Shown: positions 35,020 to 48,325 of the stretch, one piece after another
Layout: each line of letters begins with the position of its first letter
Numbering within the stretch: position 1 is the first letter of the stretch
NCBI GenBank assembly: GCA_003254905.1
Contig: QANU01065388.1
Location: 6,941-70,940 of the forward strand
DNA: 64,000 nucleotides
Origin: Nissolia schottii
Lineage: Eukaryota; Streptophyta; Magnoliopsida; Fabales; Fabaceae
Reading direction: 5' to 3'
Made by a program: the position numbers and the translations under genes
Notes under the pieces: generated by a model
Databases searched by the model: none
Told to the model about the DNA's origin: nothing
The model's input: the letters and a program-made list of their open reading frames with translations, nothing else

Positions 35020-35360
35020 TTAGTCAAGACATAACTTTTTATGCATAAGCTTATTATCAAGCGTCATGGTCTAATTTGACTCTGGCTCTGACCTTGTTTA
35101 GGTCTTATCATAACGCATGATGTTGGCCCACTACCAACAAAGATTGATTCTGAACTTGATGAGTTTGTAAATTGTGATACTTTGTTAAGATATCACAGCA
35201 AGCTAATCTTGGGATAATAATGTGTTGAACAATGACTTGAACCACGCGTTGTTTTCGAAAGTGCAAGTCAATTTCAATGTGCTTGGATTGGTTGTAAGCC
35301 ATGGAAAATAGTGCTTTGATTTATCACAATGGGATAAGGCTTTTTGGTGAAGTACAAGGA
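35020..35360 (-). mobile_element. Copia RNase H terminal scrap
   Basis: The minus strand encodes SKHIEIDLHF and a following ILTK word, the hallmark end of Copia polyproteins, at 35305-35108. Sequence to its right (to about 35360) continues the same domain out of frame. It is an old broken fragment with no LTR assigned. Confidence 0.7.
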
Positions 35361-38300
35361 AAAGAGACACAGTTCATGGAGAAGACAAGCAAATCCTATT
35401 GTTGTGATTCTGCTATTGTGGATGCCAATGCTCCATGTTTAGGCCAAATCACATCACTTGAAAATTTGAAATTGGGACTGTCGGTTGCTTTATGGAATTC
35501 AAGGAGATAAAATGAGAAAATAAAAAATCAAGTATAGCACACCTCTTCCGAATAGTCTCTAGTTCTAAACAATCCAATGATTCAAGATGTAGTTACAAAC
35601 CTTGTTATTTTTGTATTTTTTTTATTTTATGAAATCATGGTATTTTTATGTCAAAAGCAATTCCGATCAAGTTAGACAGGATTACTAGGGTGACCAAAGA
35701 TCTCCTTTTGATGTACTGAGTGATTCTCTTAATTTCTTAATAAATTGGGAACAATAGGCATTCGAGAGCACGCAAAAGGTTGCAATTGAGAGTGTCAGAA
35801 TAAAAATAAACATAAAAGTTGTACCTATAAAAATATACATTTATAATTGAAGAAATAAGTCAGAGGCATTGTTGTATACATTATACTTAAGAAATTACAG
35901 GGGGAACCCAAAATCCATAATGAAAAATTCTGCCTTGAGCTTGAATATTATTGAGCTAGCTTCTGACGAACTAGTAGAGAGAATGTGATCATAAAGTAGC
36001 AGCATAGTTGTGGATCCAAGATGATGATGACAAAAAAAATTTGAAGTATTTGCTTTACTACACTGAAAACCAAGTCATTGTAGCTAGCTTGTAAATCCTC
36101 TGAAGCTAAGCAGGGGTTTCCTGTTTTAACCTTTAAAACTATATATATATATACACACACACATCTGTATAAATTTGCAAGCACATTGTTGATGGGAATA
36201 GGAGGTAGAGGTCAAACAGGAATTTGATGTATATATGAAGTCTCTTAAAGTTGTACTTAAGGTCCTAATGTTTAATGTCCCAATTATTGCATAAAGCCAA
36301 ATAAATAAGTAGTTCATGTTGCAGGAGATGGACCACAATTTGAACCCAGAGAAGAAAATTGTTGGGAGAGTCTCTTAGTCATGGCACGCTTTTACAATAA
36401 AGATTTTTAAAGACAACAAAACAAAACATAGGAAAGATGTTTAGGCGAGAGGGAAAGATTTTAATTTTACAACTTATAAAGTTGTTAGCATGCCAACACA
36501 TTAATTTAGACCATAATGGTACTATTGAATATTGATTCAGTTGTTACAGGTTTCAAATTTTGATTATAGCCGGGTTAGGCCTCAGGCTTGAGATTTATGG
36601 AAGAAATTAAGCATGCTACTACACTGCATTGCATCTTGCCTTTAATGAACAAAATAAGGTTCTAAGAGCTAACTTTTTTAACATATGATGCGTGATTCAC
36701 ATGGGTGAACATTTGCAAGTAGACTCTACATTGTAGGATAAGGTGACTCTAGGTCTACTACAACAGGGAAAAAAATCACAAGATTTTAAGGAATGGTAGT
36801 GAAAACGAAAGATTTTGCGGTCATGATTTGTCCAAACCTTCTCATGCAACATATATACCATATTCGTGTATTATGGTCGAAGCCACATGTATCTTCTTCT
36901 TATCAAAGACAATCTCGATCGAGTTGAGAAAGATTATTAAGACGATTAAAATTCATTTTTTCAAAATTTAATGCAGCTGCATACCCAAAACTTGAATCTA
37001 ACACTTCTGATTAAGCTAGAACAATCACATCACATTAGCTGACCTACGTGCTCAATAGTCCACATAGTCCCATATAATGTCTATGAAGATTTGATAGTTA
37101 TTTTTCAATCATCTGTCAACTCTCATGTATAGTAATATCCTGCAATTTATTTCAGTCCTAGCTTCATCCTTTCATGATCCTAGGAATATGATTGCACCAT
37201 TTTATTTTCTTTGGATGCTATTTGCGTGACAGTGATGATCTATGCTCTTGCACTAATACTAATATGACTGTAATAAGTGATTGTTGCTGCAAATTTATAG
37301 CATGATAACTAAAATTAACAACATGCTCATTATATTTTAAATAGTTAAAAAAAAAGAAAGAAAAAGTTAACCTCCCGTATAGCCATTTGACATGTATCTT
37401 AGTCTAACACCTTCACACACAACCTTCTAATCTATAATAGTGGTACTTAGATGGAAGGTCACTAGACCCACTGTTTAGACTAGGGATTCTTTGGTTTATA
37501 TAAGAGTTGGTTTCCATCTCTCAGATAAACATAAATCATCTTTTGTAGTCAAGAAAGTCAACAATTTTGACTCAACTATGAGTCAACTATCTTAACTCAA
37601 TCATGAGTCGGCAACATGTATGCATTGTGAGATCACTTCAGGTAAAGTTTAATTAAAATAATTAAAATCTAATAATTGTTAGTTTGCATAGCAAATTAAT
37701 TAGTTAGCTAGAAAAAAAGGTTGGCTAATGAAGGTTCTATAAATTAAACTATATAAATAGAATCAAATTAACCAACCCACCCTTAGCTAACAATTATGCA
37801 AACTAGTCTAACTAGCACTTGGTTACAATCATATCAATGGCACCAATTTCTTTCTCGTGCCCGTTTTTTCTTTACCAAAGCAATCAATTTTTTATGGTCT
37901 TAATTGGAAGCCCAAGCTATCAATTTTAGTGTAAGGTCAGAAGGGTTGATATGTTACAATCATATTGTTTTTGGCCCGGAAAGCAATCCTTTCACATAAT
38001 AAACTAACTCAATGATTTGTGTTAGTATTGCATTATTTTTTAGGTTTTTTGGTCAACTTGTGTTGTCACAACGATGCTTCAAGAAATTAACTGAACAAAA
38101 TAATGGGACAATTAAGTTTGGGTTTCAAACACTCATTTAATTGAGTGGGGTGAAGCTATGGGACATTTGGGCCAAGAATAGGGCAGTGAACTTTTCTCTG
38201 TTCAACCCCAAAGTAGAATTCATGTTGGCCTACCAATTAATGCTGGCACGGTGAAGGCCAATAGTTGACTTCACTTTAAATCACAGCCACACTGTAACAA

Positions 38301-38468
38301 AGTCAGATCTTCATCTAGGACGAGGTAAGGTACTGTTTAAGTAGGGTGCCCAATTGACCAATTCAACCAGAATTTTTGTTTCATGTACCCCTATGAAAAC
38401 AAACTGTTAATAGTAAAGAGGACTATCATTTCACTGCTCATACATTTTAATTTTGGGGGGGGGGGGGG

Positions 38469-38693
38469 TGTTCTAGTTTGCTCGTGAACTTTTTATTATT
38501 GTTTACATTAGTTTCTCAATCCAAAAAAATGTTCACAATTAATCTTTGAATATTTTAAATGTTCAAGAATTAATGAGAGTAATGTTTGAAATGCTCATCA
38601 ATCAATTATGGGCATTTAGGGACCAATCAAGATTTTTTTTTGTTTGGGGACTAATGTAGGCATTAGTTAAATGTTCAATGACCAACTAGAACA
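38469..38693. mobile_element. Fold-back MITE next to a G14 run
   Basis: The 225-bp segment starts TGTTCTAGTTTG and ends CAACTAGAACA; its arms contain repeated TAATGT and AATGTTCA words pairing across the element. A run of 14 G (38455-38468) abuts the left end. It is non-coding. Confidence 0.6.
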
Positions 38694-40190
38694 TTCTCCC
38701 TTTAATTTTTGGTAGTTTCTCACATGCCTCATGCATGGGGTAAATACCCTCTCTTACTAATTTCTCTATTTTTGACAATTTTTAGAATTAAATTCGGTTA
38801 ATGTTGTCATCATTTCATAACCTAATATGACATATTGATATGTTATATGATTTAATGTAATAAATTAATATTTTTCAATATAATACTTGTGAAGAGGTAC
38901 ATCATAAGTTCAAATGGTCCACAATCTCTAAATAGTGATGGATCCAAAAAATTTAGGTTGCGAGGACATTAATATTATATAAGCATAAAATTTACATAAT
39001 TACAATTTAGGGATAAAAATATTATTCCAAAATGATAGAAGATTAATTTGTAAGTGTTCTCTTCATTTTTTTTCATATTTTGAAAATGGTGAATGATTTT
39101 TTCATTATCAATACTATCAAATGTTTCTCTTTCTATGTAGGTTATTAAGCAATCATTCATCCATTGATCTCTCATGCGATTAAGAAGCTGATTTTTTTAT
39201 GATATTTATGGTAAAAGAATTTTTTTTACTTCAATCACCGATGCCGTTGCTATAGGCTAGACCAAAGCTAACTTCAAAATAAAAACAATAAACAATATAC
39301 TTCTTAGCTAACCAACTTCTACAAGACCACTAATTCCATTTACATTTGAGAATTGATCATCAAAATGTACATCTAATATAAAATCTTCAAGCAAACTATC
39401 AAGTGTCAAAAGCTAAATAGAAAAAACATGGACAAAATTGAGCTAAGCAAATCAATTTCTCATTATCAAGTGTAAAAAATGAATCTATTACATTTAAGCA
39501 AGCTCCACAAATGAATCTCTTGATTTTTTATTTTTTATTTTTTTTGCTTTTTGGATTTAATATTTATTTTGTGAAGGTGAAATTATTCAAACATAGTATT
39601 CATGTAGTGTAACAAGTGCATTAAAAAAATATGTTAATTCCTTTTAATCATCATCTTTATTTTGAGTGTAGGGAAAAGCTAGATCAAATAATGGGGGCAA
39701 AGTTACGTTTCTATCTATATATATTAGTTATAAATAATGAAATTCTAGTGGGGCATGTGCCTCCACCGTTGCTCAAGTGGACTAGTCCTTGCCTCTAAAC
39801 TTCGTTTAAGTTAGCTCTTTTAATGATTTGACTAATAAATTTTTTTTGATGATTATCTAAAATATGGAATAATGACAAGTTTTAACAAATAATTAAGTTT
39901 TAAAAATTGTTGAAATAAAGAAATTTAGTAAGAGATGGTATTTACCTAGTGAGGCACGTTCTAAATCACCTTAAATTTTAAACGACTAATCATGAATGTT
40001 GGTTCTTGAAATTTTATGCTTGATTTTTGCAGTTCATAAAATTAAGAAATTAAAGATTTAGTTTCTGAAGTTGTAAAAATAATATAATTTAAGTTAGTAA
40101 TTTTGGTAACTAAAATTAGGGTTTATGAACATTACCCTAAAAGACTAAATTGATTTTTTTTTATTTTGGGTTTTGATTAGATGAGAAAAA

Positions 40191-40350
40191 ATCCTCCAAA
40201 ATGAGAGATTTACTTTAGAGAGTAAAGTGAGTGATCTCACCATTGAATCAATAAGATGAGATTAGATCTCACCTTTCACTTTACTAATTTCAATAGTGAT
40301 ATCACTCATTTTATCCTCTAAAATGAAATTTTCATTTTAGATGATTCAAG
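40191..40350. mobile_element. Fold-back MITE
   Basis: The left arm (ATCCTCCAAAATGAGAG...GTGATCTCACCATTGAA) and right arm (TTCAATAGTGATATCACT...CATTTTAGATGAT) form inverted repeats of nearly 60 bp around a short centre. No target duplication was fixed. Confidence 0.6.
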
Positions 40351-42869
40351 TTTGACTAGACTAATCTCTTAATTTTAGAGACTAGAATGAATGATGCATA
40401 TACAGATCAATCAATTCACTTTATTTAAACATGAACGAAAGATGTGAGACTTTCATCTGAATTTTTAATCTGTTAAAATTATCTAATTGTGCTTCAACTA
40501 ATTCATAAAGTAAGTTGGTCCATAATCATGATCAGATTCTAGTTCTTCCATAATCATGCTTCTCAATGAGCAAGTTTTAGGGTGTTCTAATTTCGTGTAG
40601 TCTCTAGGTTTTTATTTAGACAATGATGAATTTTTATTGAATTAAGGCTTGACTTCGACGTAGGAAAGTTGTTGTAATCAAGATTAAGAGATTCAACCAG
40701 TCAAATGGTCTGACAGAAAAAAAAATTGACTAAAGGTTTAAGTGTTAAAAGTGTCATAACCTGTCAGAATATGTCTTTTATAGCTCAGAATAAGTATCTT
40801 ATATAATATTTTAAGTGATTTTTAAAGTTTCAATGGCTGAACATCTAATAAATGATTGAGTTGTCATAACTTCTACAATGATGGCGTTGAATCCTATCAA
40901 TTACTGATACCAGACTTTTAAATATTAGTTGATTGCAAGACTTTTATTTTTATTAGAGACCGGATAGATGACCTAAAAACTTGTCCAATCCAAAAGCAAT
41001 TATTAGTTTCTTGGGTATTTTCCGCTTACCTGTTCAACTCTTAAAATGTTAAAATCTACATAATTCACAGCTTAATAAATTTATGTCAACAAAGATTAAA
41101 AAAACAAAGTGGGATGCCTTGAATAAAAGATTCTGATTAATTATGATATATATCCACTATGTGCCGTACATTGAATTATCAGAGCACCGTCCCTTAGTCC
41201 TTGCTCTTAAATTCTGTTTTCCATTAATAGATAATGATGAATCTACTTGTTATGTTGTAAATATTGGTTCCTAAGAAATAGAGCCTTCTGGGGCAGATAG
41301 TGGGGACCTTCAAAGCCTCAAAATCAGAAATGGGAAAATGGGGAAAAAAGGAAGCGAAGCCATTATTTGCTAGAAAATGTTAGACAAACAAAATTCTGTG
41401 CAAAACATATTTCTACGCAGATCAATCAATCAAGGTCTGTTGAGCTGTGATATATACCAACCCCAATAATGTTTATTTGTCCAATAATTATGATGCAGTA
41501 ATAATTATTATTATTAACATTGTCTTAGATATAACTATTAACTAACCCGAAATCAAAGCATTGTCAATTGTCACCTGCTCAAAAAGATTAGTCCAGGATT
41601 AGGTATGTCTATATAATGTGTAATTTCTTATTTGGAAAGAGTGAAGCTACGTTGATATAATGTATGTGCATAAGTCACTTAACTTTTGCACACTGTGTTC
41701 CGTGCAAATTAACTTGTAAAGAAATTAATTAGTCCTTTTTTTTTTCTTTTTCGGTATAATAAATGTTGATGTGAATTTGACGCTAGTGATCTTATCAAAA
41801 TTATGACATATTTTTGAGTTTTTTGAGCACTTATTATAAATTATTTATTAAAGTAATTCTAATATTAAAATTTAAAATCAAATTTGTGTGCTCATGAGAT
41901 ATAAGATCATTGATTACTTTACGTCAATGTTGTGTTTTTTTATTTTTTTTGTTAAGATGCCATAATTTGAGAGGTCCCATTAGAATCTAAACATGAAATA
42001 ACTGAAATTTCTTGCAGTGACCTTGTATTAGGGGAAAGAAGAAGAGATCTTCCCATAAGATTACGGTAGGCACATCTTAATTATTGCATATTCAGCAACC
42101 ACTCAGAAAAAAAACATCACATTCAAATAGAATCAAGGGTCTTAATCTTCTAAAAAACACAATAACTATTAATTATCAACTAATTTCATTATTGATTGGG
42201 GCCCTTGCATTTAGCTAGATTCTATCACAAGGAAGATTAATGTCAAGATGCTCTTGTAACATGTTCGGGGCATTTGGAATTTGTCAAAAATAAATAGGTG
42301 ACTTAAATTGAGTGTGCTGATGAATCTAAGTTTAACAAGGAAACTAAAAATATAAATACAATTAGTTAAGTTTAACCCCATGAGTAAAGTTTAAGACTAT
42401 ATTTAAAAAGGATCTAATTAACACCAATACTTTGGTATAGAAAATTCAATTAAAGACTCTAATTACTATTTTTTTTGTGTATTCAAAGTATCTACCGTCA
42501 ACAGTAGTGACTAATTCCTTTGCAGTAATTGAGTTCACACAAAGTGGTAGACTGTTGATCATGAAATATTTTTCCATTCTCATGGATGAGGATTAAACCC
42601 ACACCAACATAATTAAGGGACAACGTGAGCTACCACCACGTCACATCTCATGGTTAAAGACCTCTAAAGTAAGAGATTATGAAAGAAACAACAACAAATA
42701 GCAATAGGAATATAAGGTATGAGTATTATTCACATTAAGAACAGAACCAGAGAGATACTACCTTAGGGAAATAAAGGAAAATAGCCAAAAAGAAAACAAG
42801 GACAAACCAATAGCCTGAGCACTCAATCGCTCTACACTCTAGCCTTTCTAAAATATCTATCTGCCTCAT

Positions 42870-43705
42870 TCTAGCTCTTTCTCTCACTTACTCGAGGTTC
42901 CAATCCCACAAACTTGTTGGCTCAGCAAGTTTGTTGAGTGGAATTGCTCTCCCATGAGCTCTCGAATTCTGGTAGTCCTTCCCACTGGATTATCGCTTCT
43001 AAGTCACCTTTTGCAGTAGTACGCACAACAAGAACCTGAGAAGGCTTAACCTTAAGTTCATAGTCTTTTGCTAGCCTTCGAGGAAGCGGTTGGCAAGGAA
43101 CATTTGGGAATTCACATTTCCTTTAAGAGAGAAACATAAAAAAATAAAAAATAAAAACAAGGTGAATCATCAATTCTAGTGGCAACCCTATAGGGACCAT
43201 AAAAGCATGGACTCAGTTTCTAATTTGTCCTTATAGACAAGGACTTTAATTGATAGGGTTGTAGCATGAGATAAACCATGTCCCCTATGGCAAAATCCAC
43301 CTCCCTGCTTCGTTTGTCAGCTTGTACCTTAATCCTGTTCTATCCTCGAGTTAGTTGCCACTTCAACTCTTGTAGAATCTCATCTCTGTCTCGCATCATG
43401 TGATCGACTTCGTCAATGGTTGAAGGAGTTATGCTGTTCTTAATGAGGGTAAGAGGGCCCCTGCCGTAGAGAGCCTTAAAGGGTGCCATCTGTGTGGAAC
43501 CGTTGTAGTTCATGTTGAACCAAAACTTGACCCAAGATAGCCACTTACTCCATTGCTTTTGTTTTGTGCCCACAAAGCAATGTAAATAAGTCTCCAAGCA
43601 CTTGATTACCACTTTTGTTTGCCCATCAATTTGCGGATGGTAAGCTGATGATAACTCTCCAATGAGAGTTATCTTTTGCTTCGTTTTTTCATATAAATTA
43701 GGCAC
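42870..43705 (-). mobile_element. Broken Gypsy integrase and chromodomain end
   Basis: The minus strand at 43705-43340 encodes a Gypsy integrase C-terminal part (SSAYHPQIDGQTK, LETYLHCF, FWFNMNYNGSTQMAPF, ALYGRGPL). Downstream, to about 42870, words such as GPYRV, VSLLK and a WE-type chromodomain remnant appear in shifting frames. This is the end of a chromovirus-type pol with several breaks. No LTR is assigned. Confidence 0.8.
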
Positions 43706-44247
43706 TAACCATAATATTGCATGTAGCTTTTAGCATTTTCCTTCTCAATTTAGAACTTAGTTAAATTTAGGAAGCTTAGGAAAATCTCATGCATCTTAGG
43801 CATATATTAGGTTTTGTTTGATTAATTTCATAATAAAATTGTACCATGGATTGAAGTGTAAAGGTGGATTAGAAACCAAGGAATCAACTTAGGTGAGGTC
43901 CAAAGCAAGTGCCAAGAGAGCATGTCAAGAATTGGGTATTGGAGGCAAAATTCTCAACAGTTGTGGTAACTCTCAAGAGTTTCGACGCCTACCATGAGTA
44001 AATTGGATGCTGGAGACAAAACTGCCAAGAGTTGTGGTAACTCTCGAGAGTTTAGAGGCTTGTTGTGAGTAAATTGGATACTAGAGACAAAAATCTTGAG
44101 AGTTGTGGTAACTCAAGAGTTTTGAGCCCTGGTAAGAAAATTTGGGATTTTCAGACAAAACTCTTGTGAGTTGTGGCAACTCTCGAGAGTTTTAGCATCA
44201 ATAAGGCACTTGAAAACCTTAATTTTACCACTTTTGGGCTCCCATAT
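43706..44247. mobile_element. LTR-like DNA with CTCGAGAG palindrome cluster
   Basis: Non-coding sequence between the Gypsy and Copia pieces. A roughly 30-bp word of the form AGTTGTGGTAACTCTCGAGAG recurs four times at 43949-44205; its core AACTCTCGAGAGTT is a perfect palindrome. The left part resembles the AT-rich start of Athila-type LTRs. The ends are unresolved. Confidence 0.45.
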
Positions 44248-44915
44248 TGTTGACATATTGATTGAGATTTCCGAATATTAGATTTATTCTATTTGATTTA
44301 TAATTGATTTGTATTGATTCCTTTCATTAATTGTTGATCTTAGGAATATTTGTTTTAGGGCTATAAATAGTCATAGCTCCCCTTTGTATATTCACACATT
44401 TAAGAGAAATACACATATACAGTTTATACCAAAACCTCTAATATCATTCTTCCCTTCTCTCATATATGCTCCGTTCATATAGATTATAACATGGTATCAG
44501 AGCATCGCATGATTTTTCTTCTATGCCTCTCCACCTTCTACCCTAGCATCATCGTCTTGCTCACAGTTCCTTAGGAAAAATGTGTCATCTCCTCTCAGCA
44601 AGGACTTTAGGATCTATTAGTAATGAATCTTTTAATTGCATTTCATGTCAAACTGCAAGACAACTAGCTTTATCTTTTAATAACAACACATCTATTTCTA
44701 ATTTTCCTTTTGATCTTATGCATTCAGACATATGTGGGCCCATTCCCACTCCTACTATGGGAGAATCTCAGTAGTTTATTATATTCCTTGATGATCACTC
44801 ATACTATACTTGGATATACCTAATGAAAAATCATCATGAGTTGGCTCAAATTTATATTAACTTTGCCAAAATCACCACTCATACTATATATGTGTCCTCC
44901 CCCAGGTTATACATG
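44248..44915 (+). mobile_element. Truncated Copia: 5' LTR, PBS and integrase piece
   Basis: A 244-bp LTR (44248-44491) starts TGTTGACATATTG, contains CTATAAATAG near 44361 and ends TTATAACA. It is followed directly by the primer site TGGTATCAGAGC (44492-44503). Only about 90 bases later a Copia GAG-pre-integrase/integrase region appears (CISCQTARQLALSF, FDLMHSDICGP, FLDDHSYYTWIYL), so most of gag is missing. It is a broken fossil ending near 44915, where CACTA DNA begins. Confidence 0.85.
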
Positions 44916-44939
44916 TCCACCAAACAAGGTTTGTCTCCT

Positions 44940-46740
44940 TCGTAAACTCGATTACGGTTCGGGCCGCCGGACACGCGGTTCATATCTCCTCCTCATCCAC
45001 GGGAGCGGGCGCACTACCAGGGGGTGCACTCTACGTCTGCTGAGTCTGTGCCTCCACAAAAGCTTGTTCAAATGCAGCCTACGTAAATAATTGATAAAAA
45101 TTAACGTTATTATAATTAAATTAAAAAATAATACCAAAGAAAATTCAAAATTGAACAAATTGAATAAATTAAAAATACTTACTGCGGTTGCCTCTGAGCA
45201 TACATCGACCCACCTTGACCTATCGCTTTTCAGCATGTGGGTCTCGTGAAACAATTCCGCATTACTCGGCGGCCTTCCAAGAGTTTTTGCCTTCATATTT
45301 ATTTGAAAATTACATTAAAATAGATAAACACCAACTAATTAATTAACGAATTAAATAAATTAATTATTAACTAATACTTAAAATTTATTATAAAATTATT
45401 ATCATTCTATGCCGTGTGTCGGGCAAGCTGGCAGAGCCTCCAATGTGCACATTGCCGCCCCGACCTTGCATCTGCACACGCTTCGAGCTGGCCGACCTGG
45501 CCTTGTATTTGTGGTCATCCCAGTATAGCTTCAACGCCGCTAACTGGTCGAGAGTCATCCAATCAGGGTTCAGGGCCTTCCCCGATTTGATGTCCCGATA
45601 GAGCTGCTGCAGGCGCCAGCCAGCCCTATAGTTGAAAGCCTTCTTCATGGCTTCCTCATCCTTAGGTTCGATAACAAAGTGACACTGAAAAAATAATAAC
45701 AATTTAACAATTAAATTATTAAATAACACAATTTATGTAATTACTTAATATTTAAAATAATAACTTATTATTAATTTCTCACCTTGAATACGTTGTGCAT
45801 GCAGTCCTTCTCCTCAGGTCGGAGATCCTGCCACTTGAAGATGGGTCGATTGTAGCATTTCTTTAGCATCTCCATCACAGCTCACTTTCCAATGGCATGA
45901 GGTTCAAACCTATACAGACATAAAATCAAAACTTGTTAAATAATTAATAATAAATAATAATATAAAAACTTACAAATTAATTAATAAACAAATAAATTGA
46001 AATATTTACATACCCGCTGAAGTTGGGATCGACTGGCAGAGGGACCCAATCCTCGGTCAAGGATCCCTCAGTGTGCGGGCCAGCACCCGTATGAGTCTTC
46101 GGCCGCTGGCCCTCAGCAGCCCTTGGAGTCTCCGGCGGCTGGCTATCAGCAAGGGAAGCTCGAGCAGCAATGTCGGAGTAGCTCCCGAACCTCGCCTGAT
46201 CTACTGCTGCCAGAGGCATGAAAGTCAGCGGCGGAGCATCACCGGGAAACAGCTGATGGTCGTCGATGTCCATCAGCCGTTGCCCCAGCCTAGGGGTGGG
46301 CATAAAACCGTCCCCAGTAGGTGATCTAGAGGAGGTCATCCTGCCTCCCCTCCCCCACCCACCGTGTCACACTAGGAAGTAGTCGAGCACCTGGTTCTTT
46401 CCTTTGTCGCCGACCATTAATACTAACTATACAAAATTAAAAAATTTAAGTTACCATATACATACATAACATAACATACATACTAACATAATATATACAT
46501 ACATTATATTACTAACATAATATATAATATATATACATCACATAATATATACATAATATACATTTACGTGGTGAAGACGTGACAGTTTACAATTGGTGGG
46601 TATTTTTCGTCGGCTATGTTCGACATTAATTGCTTTTAGGGTTTAGGGTTTTACCGTCGGTACTTCTTTTCTGACGATAATACCGTCGGCCACTTGTCTG
46701 ACTGTAATTGACTTTAATAGTCTGTTATTTTTTTGTCATA
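44940..46740 (-). pseudogene. CACTA (En/Spm) Transposase_24-type gene remnant
   Basis: Minus-strand exon-like islands follow one another: 46339-45977 (starting MTSSRSPTGDGFM), 45915-45780 (FEPHAIGK then a stop, EMLKKCYNRPIFKW), 45690-45400 (EEAMKKAFNYRAGWRLQQLYRD, GGNVHIGGSASL), 45296-45180 (KTLGRPPSNAELFHETH) and 45080-44940. The order and words match plant Ptta/En/Spm transposase family proteins. Islands are separated by AT-rich introns. At least two in-frame stops (after FEPHAIGK and after AQTQQT) make it a pseudogene unless spliced otherwise. Upstream, at 46560-46740, ACCGTCGG-type subterminal repeats typical of this CACTA group occur. Confidence 0.75.
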
Positions 46741-46975
46741 TTTTTATTGTACATATAATTTTTTCATTAATTATTATTTATTCGCAATTAGAAATTTTGC
46801 TTTTAGAAATTTAATTTCTTTTTTTGATTCAAGCAATTTAATTTATTTTATGTATAAATGCACTTTAGATATAACATATATTATTAATTGAATAAACTAA
46901 CAAACTAGAAAATTAAAAAACTTCTAATTGAATAAAACATATATATATATATATATATTACAAACTAAAAAATTA

Positions 46976-47105
46976 TTCTCCTAAATCGGCGGGAGGGCCA
47001 TCATCGCTCTCGGAGGACGAAGAAGCGGAGGAGGCGGGAAGCTCTAGCGAGGGATTCGCCAACCTGGCCTTGTGTTCCTCCCCATCCCAGTTTAGCGATT
47101 ATGGT
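46976..47105 (-). pseudogene. Second CACTA transposase piece, left of the FT-like gene
   Basis: The minus strand reads LNWDGEEHKARLANPSLELPA then a Ser/Glu/Asp-rich end, similar to the YWDDHKYKARSASS word of the remnant at 45.5 kb. Homology stops abruptly at about 47105. The next part of the same gene appears only at 52010. Confidence 0.55.
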
Positions 47106-47109
47106 GAGG

Positions 47110-47215
47110 CTCATCGATTATGGTGATGGTGATGCGATGGTGGAAAATGTGTGAAAATCATTGATTATAGTGATGGTGATGCGAGGGTGGAAAATGTGAG
47201 AGGCTCATCAATTAT
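47110..47215. repeat. Short tandem repeat (about 48-bp unit)
   Basis: Two diverged units read GATTATGGTGATGGTGATGCG followed by GGTGGAAAATGTG, at about 47115-47160 and 47163-47210. They lie at the break in the CACTA transposase piece. Confidence 0.6.
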
Positions 47216-48217
47216 GGTTATATCCCAATTTGTCCATCACTATTGTATTATTAAGAAAGAGGGTTAAGAGGGAAAAATCATATTCTGTTTATCTAATGAT
47301 TATTTCTTTTATTCAATTTGATGGAGCACGATTCTTGATTGATCTCCAAGCGCATCAATGATTTATTGTCATGGTGAACGGAACATACTTTTGTCTAAAT
47401 CTTGTAAAAATCACAAAGTTCTAAGATCTTATATTAAGAGTGTGTTTATGATAATTGTTTGTGCATAAACCAATTATTGCTTACATTAAACACTAAAGTA
47501 AGCCTAAAGATTTAAGAGAATGTTCATTTTGCCCTTTCCTTGCTTTATTCTAAAAATAAAAAAAAATTGACAGATTATGATTCCAAAGACACTAACAATT
47601 GAACTATGAAATAGTTATTAGTTAGTCTACTTCTTGCATAAAAAATTAAAAAATTGCTAATCTTACTTAAATTTTATGTAAGTCAAACAAAAAGATGGTC
47701 TTTTAAACTCTCTTTGCGTGTTGCACTCCTGTAGGTCCATGGTCCATGGACGAACTTTGAACTGCATTGTATTTTATTTTTATTAAAGTTGAACTGCATT
47801 GCATGCAGTCACAAAACTGATGAGTACAACAAAAGAGAATAATAGTTGCCAAAAGATTCAAGAAAGCACATAAAAAGGGAAAGTAAATAAGAGGGGTGTT
47901 TTAGAAATTTATGCTATGATTGCTTTTAATTTGCTGCTACAAAAGAAACATAAAAGTTAATCTAGTTATATACCATAGTTAATTCACGAGAAAAAAAAAA
48001 TCGATTCTTTGTTTTTGTTGGAAACTGTCTCGGTTAATAATTGTGCTAAATAAAGAAATTTTTTTTTGTTAGAAACCGCCTAATTTTATACTTGTACTTA
48101 ATCAGACAAAAAAATTATGAGCAAGAAAAATTTGTATGGATGCTCGACACGTGGCACAATCTGACTGTGATATTGTAGGGTGCGTCCCCTCTTTGGCCTA
48201 GGTTTGGCACATGCCTT

Positions 48218-48325
48218 TGAGAATTTCTTCCCTTTGAGGTAAAGCCCTACACTTTTAGTTCAAAAGTGTATACAATAAATTCGTAATTACTCTCGATTTT
48301 ATTTTGTTCTTGTTCGTCCTTTTTT
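48218..48325 (+). repeat. Direct repeat 1 flanking the FT-like gene
   Basis: This matches 51602-51710 in the same orientation, with landmarks TTTTAGTTCAAAAGT, ACAATAAATT and GATTTTATTTT. Weaker similarity may extend to about 48480 (TTGATATCAATTC, compare 51897). The pair brackets the FT-like gene. Confidence 0.6.

Larger units (their letters stand above)
35361..42869. other. 7.5-kb gene-free AT-rich region
   Basis: No host gene, tRNA or known microRNA precursor is recognised. It contains at least two fold-back MITEs (listed separately) and a run of 14 G. The small open frames (at 35948-36184, 36126-36338 and 38975-39175, minus strand) have no recognisable domains and are AT-rich in composition. 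Confidence 0.5.

Noticed and set aside
46635-46655. Telomere-like TTTAGGGTTTAGGG
   Set aside because: Only about two units occur, within the CACTA subterminal region, so it is not an interstitial telomere array.
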